From Luteibacter rhizovicinus (GTDB lineage Bacteria; Pseudomonadota; Gammaproteobacteria; Xanthomonadales; Rhodanobacteraceae), in NCBI RefSeq assembly GCF_004342265.1, contig NZ_SMCS01000008.1:124001-188000 (forward strand): 64,000 nt of DNA, given 5' to 3'. Positions 9,637 to 16,905 of the stretch are shown in pieces. Every line of letters starts with the position of its first letter. Position 1 is the first letter of the stretch. The notes under the pieces were generated by a model. It was not told where the DNA came from. It ran no database searches and saw only the letters and a list, made by a program, of their open reading frames with translations. A program made the position numbers and the translations under genes.

Positions 9637-9703
9637 AAATAGATTGCATGAAACCGCGATGCCAGGGCGGTGAAATCCTGGTGCCACTGAAAGGGAATAC
9701 GAA

Positions 9704-10411
9704 ATGCGGACGTTGAGGCCTGAAGAGCTTGAGTTGGTCGCTGGTGGTTACGACACGGGAATTACCGTAACAGCCCCTATTGGTCCTGGAGATCCGAACT
9801 ACGATCCAACAGGCGGGTATGGTTGGGGCGGCAATCCATGGGGCGGATACAACGGTGGTAGTGGCGGCAGTAGCGGTGGTGGTGACGAAGGAAGTGGGAT
9901 TCATGCGCCTGCCGCCGATGATAGCCGTCCGGCACACCAGTACACCACGCCGGGCAATTCCGTATTCACCTATCGCGCGGACCTCAATCAAACCCAGCTT
10001 GAGGTCGCCGCAAAAATTTCTGATTACGCAGTTCAACACAACCTCCCTTGGGCGTATCAGGTTATCGCGGAAAACCAAGCTTTCTACGAAAGCTCTTTGG
10101 GTACGCAGATGCAGAATGGTAGCCATCAAGGATTGTTCCAGTACGACAGTTCCACCTGGAGCTACCTTGGACATGGTGGGGCCAATATCAACAGCGTCGA
10201 TGACCAAATCGTAGCCATGTATCAAGACATCGCGACGTTTGCGAGCCGATATGCAGCTGGTCAAGCTAGCGGCGACATACCTGCAAGTCTGAACTTCTCT
10301 GACTACGTGGAAGTAAAACACCACGCCGGCCCTAATAGTGTGGATTGGGGTTCTTCATATATTGCGGGCTATGAGTCCTCAACGACAACGCTTGGTTTCT
10401 GGGGCGATTAA
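9704..10411 (+). CDS. Double-glycine leader protein with lytic transglycosylase-like domain (putative lytic bacteriocin)
   Basis: This 235-residue protein opens with MRTLRPEELELVAGG, a short leader ending in Gly14-Gly15 with the Leu/Val spacing recognised by C39 peptidases. Cleavage would start the mature protein at Tyr16. Residues 16-75 are a Gly/Asn/Ser-rich linker. Residues about 95-185 resemble the SLT/lysozyme fold: a candidate catalytic Glu129 in YESSLG, then QGLFQYDSSTW (142-152), matching the ES...GLMQ...TW pattern of lytic transglycosylases, and a helix DQIVAMYQDIA. The likely role is export by the upstream C39 transporter and attack on competitor peptidoglycan. AGGGA precedes the ATG. 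Double-glycine substrates are usually small peptides, so an enzyme-sized cargo is unusual. The function is inferred. Confidence 0.8.
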   Translation: MRTLRPEELELVAGGYDTGITVTAPIGPGDPNYDPTGGYGWGGNPWGGYNGGSGGSSGGGDEGSGIHAPAADDSRPAHQYTTPGNSVFTYRADLNQTQLEVAAKISDYAVQHNLPWAYQVIAENQAFYESSLGTQMQNGSHQGLFQYDSSTWSYLGHGGANINSVDDQIVAMYQDIATFASRYAAGQASGDIPASLNFSDYVEVKHHAGPNSVDWGSSYIAGYESSTTTLGFWGD

Positions 10412-10422
10412 GGATAATGATC

Positions 10423-10920
10423 ATGATGAAATCTTTAGCAACCACTATATCGCTCGCCTTTTGCTTGATCGCAACAAGCGCGTCTGCCTGTGATTTTGCA
10501 TCGGCTCGTTATCAGCACTCTGCTGATGCGAATCTACATGCAAGTTTCAAGGTACTGAAATTGCGTCCAGCATGGCCCACCGACTTGGCGCTGGACATTC
10601 GTGACGAGAAGACGTCGACATCGTTTTGGTTTCTTTTCGATGCAGGCGCTAGTTCCTACGTCAGCTTGATATCGACGGCAGACGTTACCGCAAAGGGCTG
10701 GACGCCACCTAGTCCGGACGGCGGTATCCGTCCACTAGGCTCAATGCACATATTCATGTGGAACAAGGATATGCGCATCGCTGATACCGTTCCTGAGGCA
10801 CAAGGCCAGGCCCCTGAGACATTCTTTGTCCCTGATCTGACTGAATCTCTACGTCATACCGCAAAGCCTCCTCTGCAGATCGATCAAGGATTCTTCAAGC
10901 TTGTCAGCTGTTCGAAATGA
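10423..10920 (+). CDS. Sec-exported small protein, candidate immunity protein
   Basis: The product is about 165 residues with a classical signal peptide (MMKSLATTISLAFCLIATSA, cleavage near ASA-C) and a mature region with no family I recognise. The start at 10423 is preferred because AAGGA lies 8 nt upstream; an ATG at 10417 is too close to it. It begins 11 bp after the transglycosylase-like gene and ends the operon before a strong hairpin. Being periplasmic, co-transcribed and last, it is well placed to be a lysozyme-inhibitor-like immunity protein protecting the producer from its own toxin. The immunity role is inferred from position and localisation only. Confidence 0.6.
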   Translation: MMKSLATTISLAFCLIATSASACDFASARYQHSADANLHASFKVLKLRPAWPTDLALDIRDEKTSTSFWFLFDAGASSYVSLISTADVTAKGWTPPSPDGGIRPLGSMHIFMWNKDMRIADTVPEAQGQAPETFFVPDLTESLRHTAKPPLQIDQGFFKLVSCSK

Positions 10921-11068
10921 ACATGTACGTGGTGCACCTTGCAGCGGCGTCACGTACAACAGACCAAGCTCCTGAATCTCAGTTGAATAATCGGCTGCGC
11001 CTTCTGCGGTGGAAGTAATGATGTTTCCAGTGACGCACAGATTGCGGTAGTGGGCGCCACAGGTAGGT

Positions 11069-11099
11069 GAGGCGGGCTCTGCGAAGAGCCCGCCTCTTT
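11069..11099 (+). terminator. Rho-independent terminator after the bacteriocin-like operon
   Basis: A perfect 11-bp stem (GAGGCGGGCTC / GAGCCCGCCTC) with a 6-nt loop is followed by TTT. The rest of the 372-bp gap 10921-11292 shows no convincing gene. Confidence 0.75.
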
Positions 11100-11292
11100 G
11101 GAAGTAGTGACTCTTGGTGATTCAGCCGCGCACAAGAAACCGATGGAACTGCAGGTTGAGAAAAGATATTGCTGGTGACAGCTAATCGCTAAAAAATCAG
11201 TGGGACAACTATCAATATTCCACCACTAGGCCACAAACACTCGCGGCTGCGGAAATTGCCCGTATCTAGCTGACGTTGAGATCATCACTGCC

Positions 11293-12168
11293 ATGCATAC
11301 CCAACAAAGAGAGACGATGCACGCTGGGGGGGGGAATCAGATAAGTGATCGCTCACACGGAAACCCTGGCAAAGGGAGCGCAATCCAGCGATTTTGGCGG
11401 ACACCAATTGCTCTTCCGCATTGGGATGACTTGCCTGCCAACGTTCGTTTACGGCTGGCGACAACGGATTCATTGCTTCGAAACTTTCCGGCTTTTCCAG
11501 TAGATGCTTCGCCGAAGATGTTCTTTCCTGTGCAGCAAGATCCATTTTGGAACCGGCTAAGGCACGAGCTATCTTGGGCGCTCCCCGAGGCACCCACTCT
11601 TGACAAGGACTGGAGTCGACGAACAGCCGGAGAAATTGCCGCACTTCGCAGGCATGAGAACGCATTGCGATTCTGCCTTGCTACGGGCAAAGAGGCAGTC
11701 TTCAAAGGAGTCGTATCTGATTTAGCGTCGGTCGCATTCGGACGACGACTTGACTACCGTGCCTCGGATATGGCCACAACCATGCCATCACATGGTGGAA
11801 CGGTCGTATTTCTTTCTGCGGAAGAGGCCCAGTTGGCGCTAGCTCGGGTACTTGACCTGCTCGTTTGGCAAAGATATCCATCAACCGTGCTGCGCGCGAC
11901 GGTTGCCATGGCCATGATTACAAATGCCCATGCGCTTCCGAATGGAAACGGTCGCCTTTCCCGCATAATTTTTAACCATGTACTTTTCTCATATACCAGT
12001 GACGATGCGTATGTCCCTCTGCGTGAATATGCAGCCCAAGCGCGCGGCGGCTTTCACATCCGGCTGAGAGAGGCAGAGATCCATGGAAGATGGGATGGGT
12101 TTATCGACTTCATATGCACAATGATCGAGCACTGGGCCAGTGCCCTAGCCTATCGTGTGCCCGATTAG
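11293..12168 (+). CDS. Fic-domain protein with atypical active-site loop
   Basis: The 291-residue product carries a C-terminal Fic core with HALPNGNGRLSR (213-224), the counterpart of HPFx(D/E)GNGRxxR used to transfer AMP or related groups onto proteins. The catalytic His213 and the GNGR phosphate loop are kept, but the metal-binding Asp/Glu is Asn217 and the usual Phe is Leu. A flap-like strand (GGTVVFLS, about 168-175) precedes it. No DNA-binding or toxin-delivery domain is visible. A run of nine G (11326-11334) encodes Gly12-Gly14 just after the start. A second ATG at 11317 with GAGAGA upstream is an alternative start. Possible roles are toxin, effector or host modifier; nothing in the sequence decides. 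Confidence 0.8.
   Translation: MHTQQRETMHAGGGNQISDRSHGNPGKGSAIQRFWRTPIALPHWDDLPANVRLRLATTDSLLRNFPAFPVDASPKMFFPVQQDPFWNRLRHELSWALPEAPTLDKDWSRRTAGEIAALRRHENALRFCLATGKEAVFKGVVSDLASVAFGRRLDYRASDMATTMPSHGGTVVFLSAEEAQLALARVLDLLVWQRYPSTVLRATVAMAMITNAHALPNGNGRLSRIIFNHVLFSYTSDDAYVPLREYAAQARGGFHIRLREAEIHGRWDGFIDFICTMIEHWASALAYRVPD
11326..11334 (+). repeat. G9 homopolymer in the 5' end of the Fic gene
   Basis: Nine consecutive G lie at codons 12-14 of the Fic gene. A one-base change in length would shift the frame and abolish the product, so this is a possible phase-variation tract. It lies after both candidate ATG starts. Confidence 0.6.
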
Positions 12169-12451
12169 TGTTGGCAAAGTTGAAACGAGAATTGTTGTAC
12201 GTCCTCCCGGTTAGAGAGATACGTGCGTGTTCCATCAACACTTGTACCAGCTCATCAATGCCACGGCACCTTCATTAGTCCGGTTTGAACGTCTAGTGTT
12301 CGGTCCTGCCCATTATGGAGTATTCATCTTCACGCCCCAGAAGCATTCCCCTACAACCAATGGCTGGGTGTGCCCAGGCTCAGGCAGATGTACCGTTACC
12401 CAGGGACAGAGATAGGTTTCGTCACACGGGGTTGGACACGGAGCGATCGTC

Positions 12452-12757
12452 ATGCAGGAGAGACTTACTGGGTGCATCATCTGTGCCGCCGTCGAGCTCC
12501 TGAACGCAATCCTGAGCGAAGACCGCGACGAGGCCCTGCTTCGCACGCGACTTATATCAGGATACGCACTAGCCAATGATCTATTGGCTCTAGCGGAAGC
12601 TGCTGCTTCGTTGAAACCCTATCTCGGGAATGAATGCGATGCACCACTAGATGGTTTCGATACGGTTATCGCTGACCTATTCTTTGCCATCGACGCCTTG
12701 GACCAATGGGACAGTAGGCCGAAGTGGTCGCCGAGGAACGTCAACCATACACATTAG
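12452..12757 (+). CDS. Small hypothetical helical protein
   Basis: This 101-residue protein lies 283 bp downstream of the Fic gene on the same strand, with GGAG 8 nt before the ATG. The sequence is Leu/Ala-rich and predicted helical through most of its length (for example AVELLNAILSEDRDEALLRT), ending in a charged tail. No family is recognised. Its composition is protein-like in this frame and not in the others from about 12,480 on. It could be a partner of the Fic protein, such as an antitoxin or a regulator, but only its position suggests this. The 283-bp gap upstream has short frames in several phases without support. Confidence 0.5.
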   Translation: MQERLTGCIICAAVELLNAILSEDRDEALLRTRLISGYALANDLLALAEAAASLKPYLGNECDAPLDGFDTVIADLFFAIDALDQWDSRPKWSPRNVNHTH

Positions 12758-12923
12758 CCGCGAAGTCCTTCGTGGGCGGTTCGACACGTCCTCGATCAGC
12801 GGGCTTACGTATCGTGCCGGAAAGTGTCGAAGAAAGGTTGGTTGAAAATACCCCAAACTTGTTTTCTTGATGAGCTCATAGACGCACAAAAAATATGCGG
12901 ACTCGTCGAGCATGCCATCCCCA

Positions 12924-13260
12924 CTACCGACCGAAATCATCGGACACCACCGCTTTTCCTGCGACCAGGGCGTCCCAATGGTAGGTACCCTGGGGCAGCG
13001 GCAGATACAGTCCAAAGCTCTGCGGAAAAGTAACTTCGCCAACATTGCCGTCCGCCACCCGTATCGTTGAGGTCACCGAGCGGTGATCGGGCATCGTGAC
13101 TCGGAAGGCCTCGTCGTATGAGGCCCCCTCGTTCTTATCCCGCACCCATAGCTTTATTTGGGTATCGGCGAGCTATTGCCAACTTCGCTCAGAAGCAATG
13201 ATGCCACCAGGGGGCACGAATAGAAGCACCGAAACACAGGCGAGAAATAAATTTTATCAT
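12924..13260 (-). pseudogene. Decayed exported protein gene (in-frame stop and likely frameshift)
   Basis: The minus-strand frame ending at 12924 reads LADTQIKLWVRDKNEG onward to QGTYHWDALVAGKAVVSDDFGR. It is blocked upstream by a TAG, but beyond that stop the same frame encodes a hydrophobic signal-like stretch (LFLACVSVLLFVPPGG). A start codon for it exists only in another frame (ATG at 13260, MIKFISRLCFGAS), so at least one frameshift plus one nonsense change separates the parts. The body may still be translated from GTG at 13145 as a 73-residue fragment. It is followed upstream by two small lipoprotein genes on the same strand. Confidence 0.5.
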
Positions 13261-13304
13261 TCACATTGCTCGCTGCACGCTCTCACAAATACGGTGTTGG
13301 ATCA

Positions 13305-13865
13305 CTAAAGAATCAAACCATCATTGGTTATCAACTTTAGCTTTGCCACTTCTTGGGCTGGAACATAATGCAATGACCAGGATACGACGTTTGTCCACCC
13401 ATTACTTGTTGGCTGGCCGGCGGTCAAATATAGCTCGCCCTTTGGAATATGTAGAGTAGAAACGACTATAGGAGCCGGCGCAAAGGCCAAGGCGTAGAGC
13501 AAGTCAGCACCGTTTATCATTGTGGTCTTAGAGCCAACGAACGAGGATGATCTGTCGTTAATGGGATTCATCGCGCATGAATATTCCGAAGAGGCTTCGA
13601 TTCGCGTGCATATGCCGAGGCGATGTCTACGGACCACTATCAATATATCGGCACTGGGAACTGGTCCGCTATACCTCGCTCCTGTCACGCCTCGAAACGT
13701 AAGCGGATAACTTTCAAACACTGTGCGGCTACTGGCAGTTACGGCGCCGCTCGGAGCAATCGTTAGGCCCGCCGCATTACTTACAGAGTCGCCCTGCATG
13801 GATGACTGGCATGCTACTTCCATCAAAGAAAAAACAAGTACCGCAATAGCTTTCTTCCTAAGCAT
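13305..13865 (-). CDS. Hypothetical lipoprotein
   Basis: The protein has 186 residues. MLRKKAIAVLVFSLMEVAC is a signal peptide whose last residues resemble a lipobox with Cys19 as the lipidation site. The rest is a beta-rich domain with a central Cys pair (GICTRIE, EYSC), and no family is recognised. It precedes the decayed exported gene on the same strand and follows another lipoprotein gene, so the three may have formed an operon of envelope proteins acquired together. GC is clearly below that of the core genes. Confidence 0.7.
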   Translation of the reverse strand: MLRKKAIAVLVFSLMEVACQSSMQGDSVSNAAGLTIAPSGAVTASSRTVFESYPLTFRGVTGARYSGPVPSADILIVVRRHRLGICTRIEASSEYSCAMNPINDRSSSFVGSKTTMINGADLLYALAFAPAPIVVSTLHIPKGELYLTAGQPTSNGWTNVVSWSLHYVPAQEVAKLKLITNDGLIL

Positions 13866-13913
13866 ATCTTCCCCCTAATATCGCATGTGTTCTTGATTTC
13901 GTTCCAGCAGTAC

Positions 13914-14366
13914 TCACTGTGGGATTATGTGGTCACTACCAACAACGTACTTTTCATTTTCTGAAATGACATCAGCTTCAATTTTGTAATTGAGCTTGCT
14001 GCCACGCTTCAGAGTAAAGCCGAGGCTTCGGACAAACTGTTGTAATTGCAGAATGGCCCCGATATCCGATCCATCGATTCCTTGCTTGATTTCAAGAAGA
14101 ATATCGTTGCCATTCTTGGTTAGAGTGACTGTGGCATTAGCGGCTACGGTAAAATGCGGGGTATCGGACACCATGTGTTTGTTTATCGACACCACGTTGA
14201 TGGCATCCACCGTAAAGGAGTCTTTTGGAAGTGTGATCCCATTAACGGATACGTGATCGAGAAGCGGCTCTTGTAAGGCTTGCCTTAGCTCGTTATCGGT
14301 CGGTGCGGCGTGACCACACGCATACAGCGTTGCACAAGCTATAACTGGACCAATGAATCGTCGCAT
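13914..14366 (-). CDS. Hypothetical lipoprotein
   Basis: The product is 150 residues from the ATG at 14366. MRRFIGPVIACATLYAC is a short signal peptide with a lipobox-like TLYAC. The mature part (TDNELRQALQEPLLDHVSVNG, and further on NGNDILLEIKQGIDG) is soluble and of mixed alpha/beta character without a recognised family. An in-frame ATG three codons upstream (14375) and a longer extension to 14480 exist, but the long form would bury the signal peptide. AAGGA lies just upstream of the 14375 ATG. It is the first of three small minus-strand envelope-protein genes. Confidence 0.65.
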   Translation of the reverse strand: MRRFIGPVIACATLYACGHAAPTDNELRQALQEPLLDHVSVNGITLPKDSFTVDAINVVSINKHMVSDTPHFTVAANATVTLTKNGNDILLEIKQGIDGSDIGAILQLQQFVRSLGFTLKRGSKLNYKIEADVISENEKYVVGSDHIIPQ

Positions 14367-14543
14367 GTGTCCCATGTTCCTTAGAGGCATCGGGTGAACC
14401 GAAGCGATGATGAATATGGCCGCAGCCGAAGATGACCACTGATGTTCGCGCCTGCCGAGCCAGCCATTGCCAATTCCCATAAAGTCGATTTTGGACTATT
14501 CCAGAACGGACTTTAGCGTAGGCATGACACTTCAGGCAAGGTC

Positions 14544-14822
14544 ATGGCCGCCTCCACGCACCATCACGATTACCAGCTATTCATAGCCGCCCTGCGGGAA
14601 GCAAGGCTGGCGGCGGATGTCACGCAGTCGGAGTTGGCGGACCGCATAGGCAACACCCAGACCTTTGTGTCCAAAGTTGAACGTGGCGAACGACGACTGG
14701 ATCTGGTTGAGACAGTCGAGATATGCGAGGCGCTATCTGTTAACCCGATAACTTTCCTGGAAACATACCTTGAACTTAGAGGTTCAAGGCAGGCCAAGAA
14801 TAATAAGCTAGCTAAATTTTAG
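14544..14822 (+). CDS. XRE-family transcriptional regulator
   Basis: The protein has 92 residues. Positions about 13-68 form a Cro/C1-type helix-turn-helix (VTQSELADRIGNTQTFVSKVERGERRL, whose TQTFVSKVERG part contains the recognition helix). It has no sensor domain and ends in a basic tail (KNNKLAKF). It is divergent from the lipoprotein genes and lies next to the AT-rich block and the replication-type gene. It is probably the control protein of the mobile element or an antitoxin-like regulator. Confidence 0.85.
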   Translation: MAASTHHHDYQLFIAALREARLAADVTQSELADRIGNTQTFVSKVERGERRLDLVETVEICEALSVNPITFLETYLELRGSRQAKNNKLAKF

Positions 14823-15154
14823 TGATGTCATTCTGTGTTTTCGATTGGCGAGAAATTAGCTCCTATTCAGTATGTTTGTATGGGATTAAGTTACTGAATT
14901 TTTTCATAATACGGAATTTTCAATAACGTATTCTTATGATATTTTAGGCATTAAAAATAAGATGGATGATTTCTGTATAGAGAAATAATATCGAGGTAGG
15001 CATTTTCACATTGAAATTATCAACATTCATTGCGCCCTCATTTTATTAGTAATATTGATTTATTATTTTGATAATAATTAATCAAGGAGGTGCTTTACCC
15101 CCTTCTGCGGCCTATTTATTATGTCATGCAAATGAAGTGGGTCGAGCCCTTAAA
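14823..15154. other. AT-rich non-coding block, possible element origin
   Basis: This 332-bp stretch is far richer in A and T than anything else in the window and holds no supported gene. It contains an inverted repeat TTATTAT / ATAATAA (15060-15066 and 15071-15077), and the partly complementary AAGGAGG and CCCCCTT stretches near 15,085-15,103. It abuts the 3' end of a HUH replication-type gene, so it is a candidate replication origin or a regulatory region of the element. Confidence 0.4.
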
Positions 15155-15673
15155 TCACTGTCCGAGCGACACAAATTTCCAAAGCACTGATTCTGTGTCT
15201 CGCGTACATGTTTTTAGCGCATAATTGATCAGAATATTTGCTGTATCGTCAGTACGGATTTCTTTGAACCATTCATCACTGTTCGGACAGTAGACGAGAG
15301 GATCGCCGCAAGCCGGATTGGCACTGATCCACGTCTCACGAATCAATTCCATGTGATCCTTTGGCTGCTCTGGGAGATGAATTAGACAATGAATGTGGAT
15401 GCCCTCGGAGTCAGTCTCCAGTGCGCCATAAGATTTCCCCGCGTAGTACTTCTCTATAACAGGGATCATTGCGAGGCGTCGTTTAGAGTTTCTTCCAAAG
15501 AAGTGGCACTTCAGCTTATACGCATGGCTTCCGAACGTTTTGCAGGCCATGTCGTAACTGACAGCCCTTCTAAAGCTGTACGTGATGAATGCATTTGGCT
15601 CGGCCCCCTGGAGCCAATTTCCCAAGGCAGTCTGCAGCGTTGTTTGCGTTGTGCGCGTCACTTCCTCACTCAT
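15155..15673 (-). CDS. HUH endonuclease-like replication protein
   Basis: The product is about 172 residues from the ATG at 15673, which has GGGAG 6 nt upstream; an in-frame ATG at 15736 would add 21 residues. Counted from 15736, HIH lies at 114-116 inside GIHIHCLIHLPE, the HUH metal site, and a YALK motif follows at 172-175 (NYALKT), matching the catalytic Tyr-x-x-Lys of rolling-circle initiators. Similar proteins occur in satellites and phage-like islands (inovirus Gp2/YagK-like, recalled from memory). It lies near AlpA and XRE genes. The likely role is element replication or strand nicking. The domain is small, so a helper may be needed. Confidence 0.65.
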   Translation of the reverse strand: MSEEVTRTTQTTLQTALGNWLQGAEPNAFITYSFRRAVSYDMACKTFGSHAYKLKCHFFGRNSKRRLAMIPVIEKYYAGKSYGALETDSEGIHIHCLIHLPEQPKDHMELIRETWISANPACGDPLVYCPNSDEWFKEIRTDDTANILINYALKTCTRDTESVLWKFVSLGQ

Positions 15674-15747
15674 ATCCATCTCCCGGCAGCTTGCGGTTAC
15701 TTGCTGCTTCGGAGTATTTTTGTATGCCCCGGTCATTTCGCTAATTC

Positions 15748-16038
15748 ATGACTAGGCCTCGCGGCAACCCTCGGCTTCACGATGTCAGAAACACGGACAC
15801 ATCGGCTGCAAATGAGCATCGCCAGGCGCTCGCCAATCATCACAATATGGTGATTGGTCGCGCGCTCGTGGATGCGATGAAAGAGCTCGTAGGTGAGCGA
15901 ACGTACGGAGCATATGCCGCCTGGCTCAACGAGCATGGTTATCGGACCCGTAGGGGACATCACTGGACTGGAAGGGCAGTGTCGCGAGTCTTCAAGCGTT
16001 TGACGGATGCGGCGCAGAACCCCACTAGAAGAACATAG
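15748..16038 (+). CDS. Small protein with recombinase-domain-like motif
   Basis: The protein has 96 residues. The segment YAAWLNEHGYRTRRGHHWTG followed by RAVSRVFKRL fits the pattern LNxxGxxTxxGxxWxxxxVxxIL found in the DNA-binding 'recombinase' domain of large serine recombinases, but no catalytic domain is present. No strong ribosome site precedes the ATG, and an internal ATG at 15847 would retain the motif. It sits between the divergent HUH gene and the convergent AlpA gene, inside the putative satellite. It could be a stand-alone DNA-binding or directionality protein, or a remnant of a larger recombinase. Confidence 0.5.
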   Translation: MTRPRGNPRLHDVRNTDTSAANEHRQALANHHNMVIGRALVDAMKELVGERTYGAYAAWLNEHGYRTRRGHHWTGRAVSRVFKRLTDAAQNPTRRT

Positions 16039-16056
16039 ATAACTCGCCATCGTAGC

Positions 16057-16350
16057 CTACGTTAGCCTGACAGCCTGGCTGGCTGGAGTGGCTAACGAAA
16101 TTTTTCGAAGCCCTTCTTCCCACTTTTTGCGGAGAGCATCTGCTTTCGGCTGTCGGGAAGCGTGGTGCCGTTCGGCCATCCACAAATCGATATCCTGCTC
16201 TAACCAAGCGACCGATCTCCCGCCCAAATTGATCTGCTTGGGAAACTCGCTAAGGCCCATCAATTTATAGATCTGAGCGCGGGAGAGGCCCACTTTTTCG
16301 AGCACATGCCGTATTCGAAGAAATCGGTGCTGCTTAGTTTGATCGGGCAT
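16057..16350 (-). CDS. AlpA-family DNA-binding regulator/excisionase
   Basis: The protein has 97 residues. Residues about 9-58 match AlpA (phage transcriptional activator, MerR-like winged HTH): FLRIRHVLEKVGLSRAQIY, a short linker, then FPKQINLGGRSVAWLEQDID. GGAAG lies 7 nt before the ATG. AlpA proteins activate integrase or excision functions of cryptic prophages and islands and often lie beside the integrase gene, which is not seen here. It is the rightmost gene of the accessory island, with core chromosome starting at gmk 550 bp away. Confidence 0.88.
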   Translation of the reverse strand: MPDQTKQHRFLRIRHVLEKVGLSRAQIYKLMGLSEFPKQINLGGRSVAWLEQDIDLWMAERHHASRQPKADALRKKWEEGLRKISLATPASQAVRLT

Positions 16351-16768
16351 ATTCGTAGCTTCCGGTGTGCGAGCTCGCCATGGTAATCAGCGCCGCCCTC
16401 CGTTTGCATAGCGCTCCGAATCAGCGTTCAGGCCCCAGGCGCTGGCATTGCTTGGTGGAGCGCAACCCGTCGACGGAGTGGCGGAGCTTGCCTTCAGCAG
16501 CGGAAAGCGATCTCGGTGCGATCTGGAGGCATCTAGCGTGACTTCAGCCGACGATCGGCGACAAAATATCTTTCTTCCAGAACCCCGCCCACAACGGGAT
16601 TCGCATTCATGATCGAGTCCTGAAAGCGCATTGATTACGTGGTGTACCCTAGCGCGTACCCAGTTTGGAACAAACTAAATTTCCATAGGTAGAACAATGG
16701 TATATGCGTCTCAACGTTAAGCAGGTGCAGAATATCGAGTGAGTCGGTTGCCGGGGCTGCTTTTTTTG
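16351..16768. other. Island-chromosome junction region, no gene
   Basis: No supported gene or tRNA is present. Composition changes from island-like to core-like across this stretch, so the right attachment site of the element probably lies here. The short near-repeats TGGTGTACCC and GCGTACCC (about 16,640-16,662) are noted but do not prove an att site. Confidence 0.4.
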
Positions 16769-16806
16769 CTTTCTGTGGGAGCGCGCCTGCGCGCTCCCAC
16801 AGAAAG
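16769..16806. repeat. REP-type palindrome
   Basis: A perfect 18-bp palindrome (core GTGGGAGCGCGC / GCGCGCTCCCAC) has a 2-nt centre. It is one of at least seven related elements in the window, located just upstream of the gmk promoter. Confidence 0.85.
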
Positions 16807-16853
16807 CGGAAAGCGAACTGAGGCTATCCGGGCGCCGTCGGGCCATCTCCCGC

Positions 16854-16859
16854 TATAAT
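16854..16859 (+). promoter_or_regulatory. -10 element of gmk
   Basis: A consensus TATAAT lies 47 bp before the gmk ATG. No clear -35 hexamer is visible at the ideal spacing. Confidence 0.5.
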
Positions 16860-16905
16860 CCATGGCCACCCACGAAACCCGACCCCGGATAGTGCGGAAT
16901 ATCGA

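Noticed and set aside
10921-11068. Very short frames after the immunity candidate, considered as a second double-glycine peptide
   Set aside because: No start codon in the frame of interest and no ribosome site or leader pattern.
12227-12475. Overlapping short plus-strand frames between the Fic gene and the 101-residue gene
   Set aside because: Different phases look equally plausible over short spans; none could be supported.
16351-16768. Search for a tRNA or integrase as the island attachment point
   Set aside because: No cloverleaf or integrase motif could be found; the exact boundary is undetermined.
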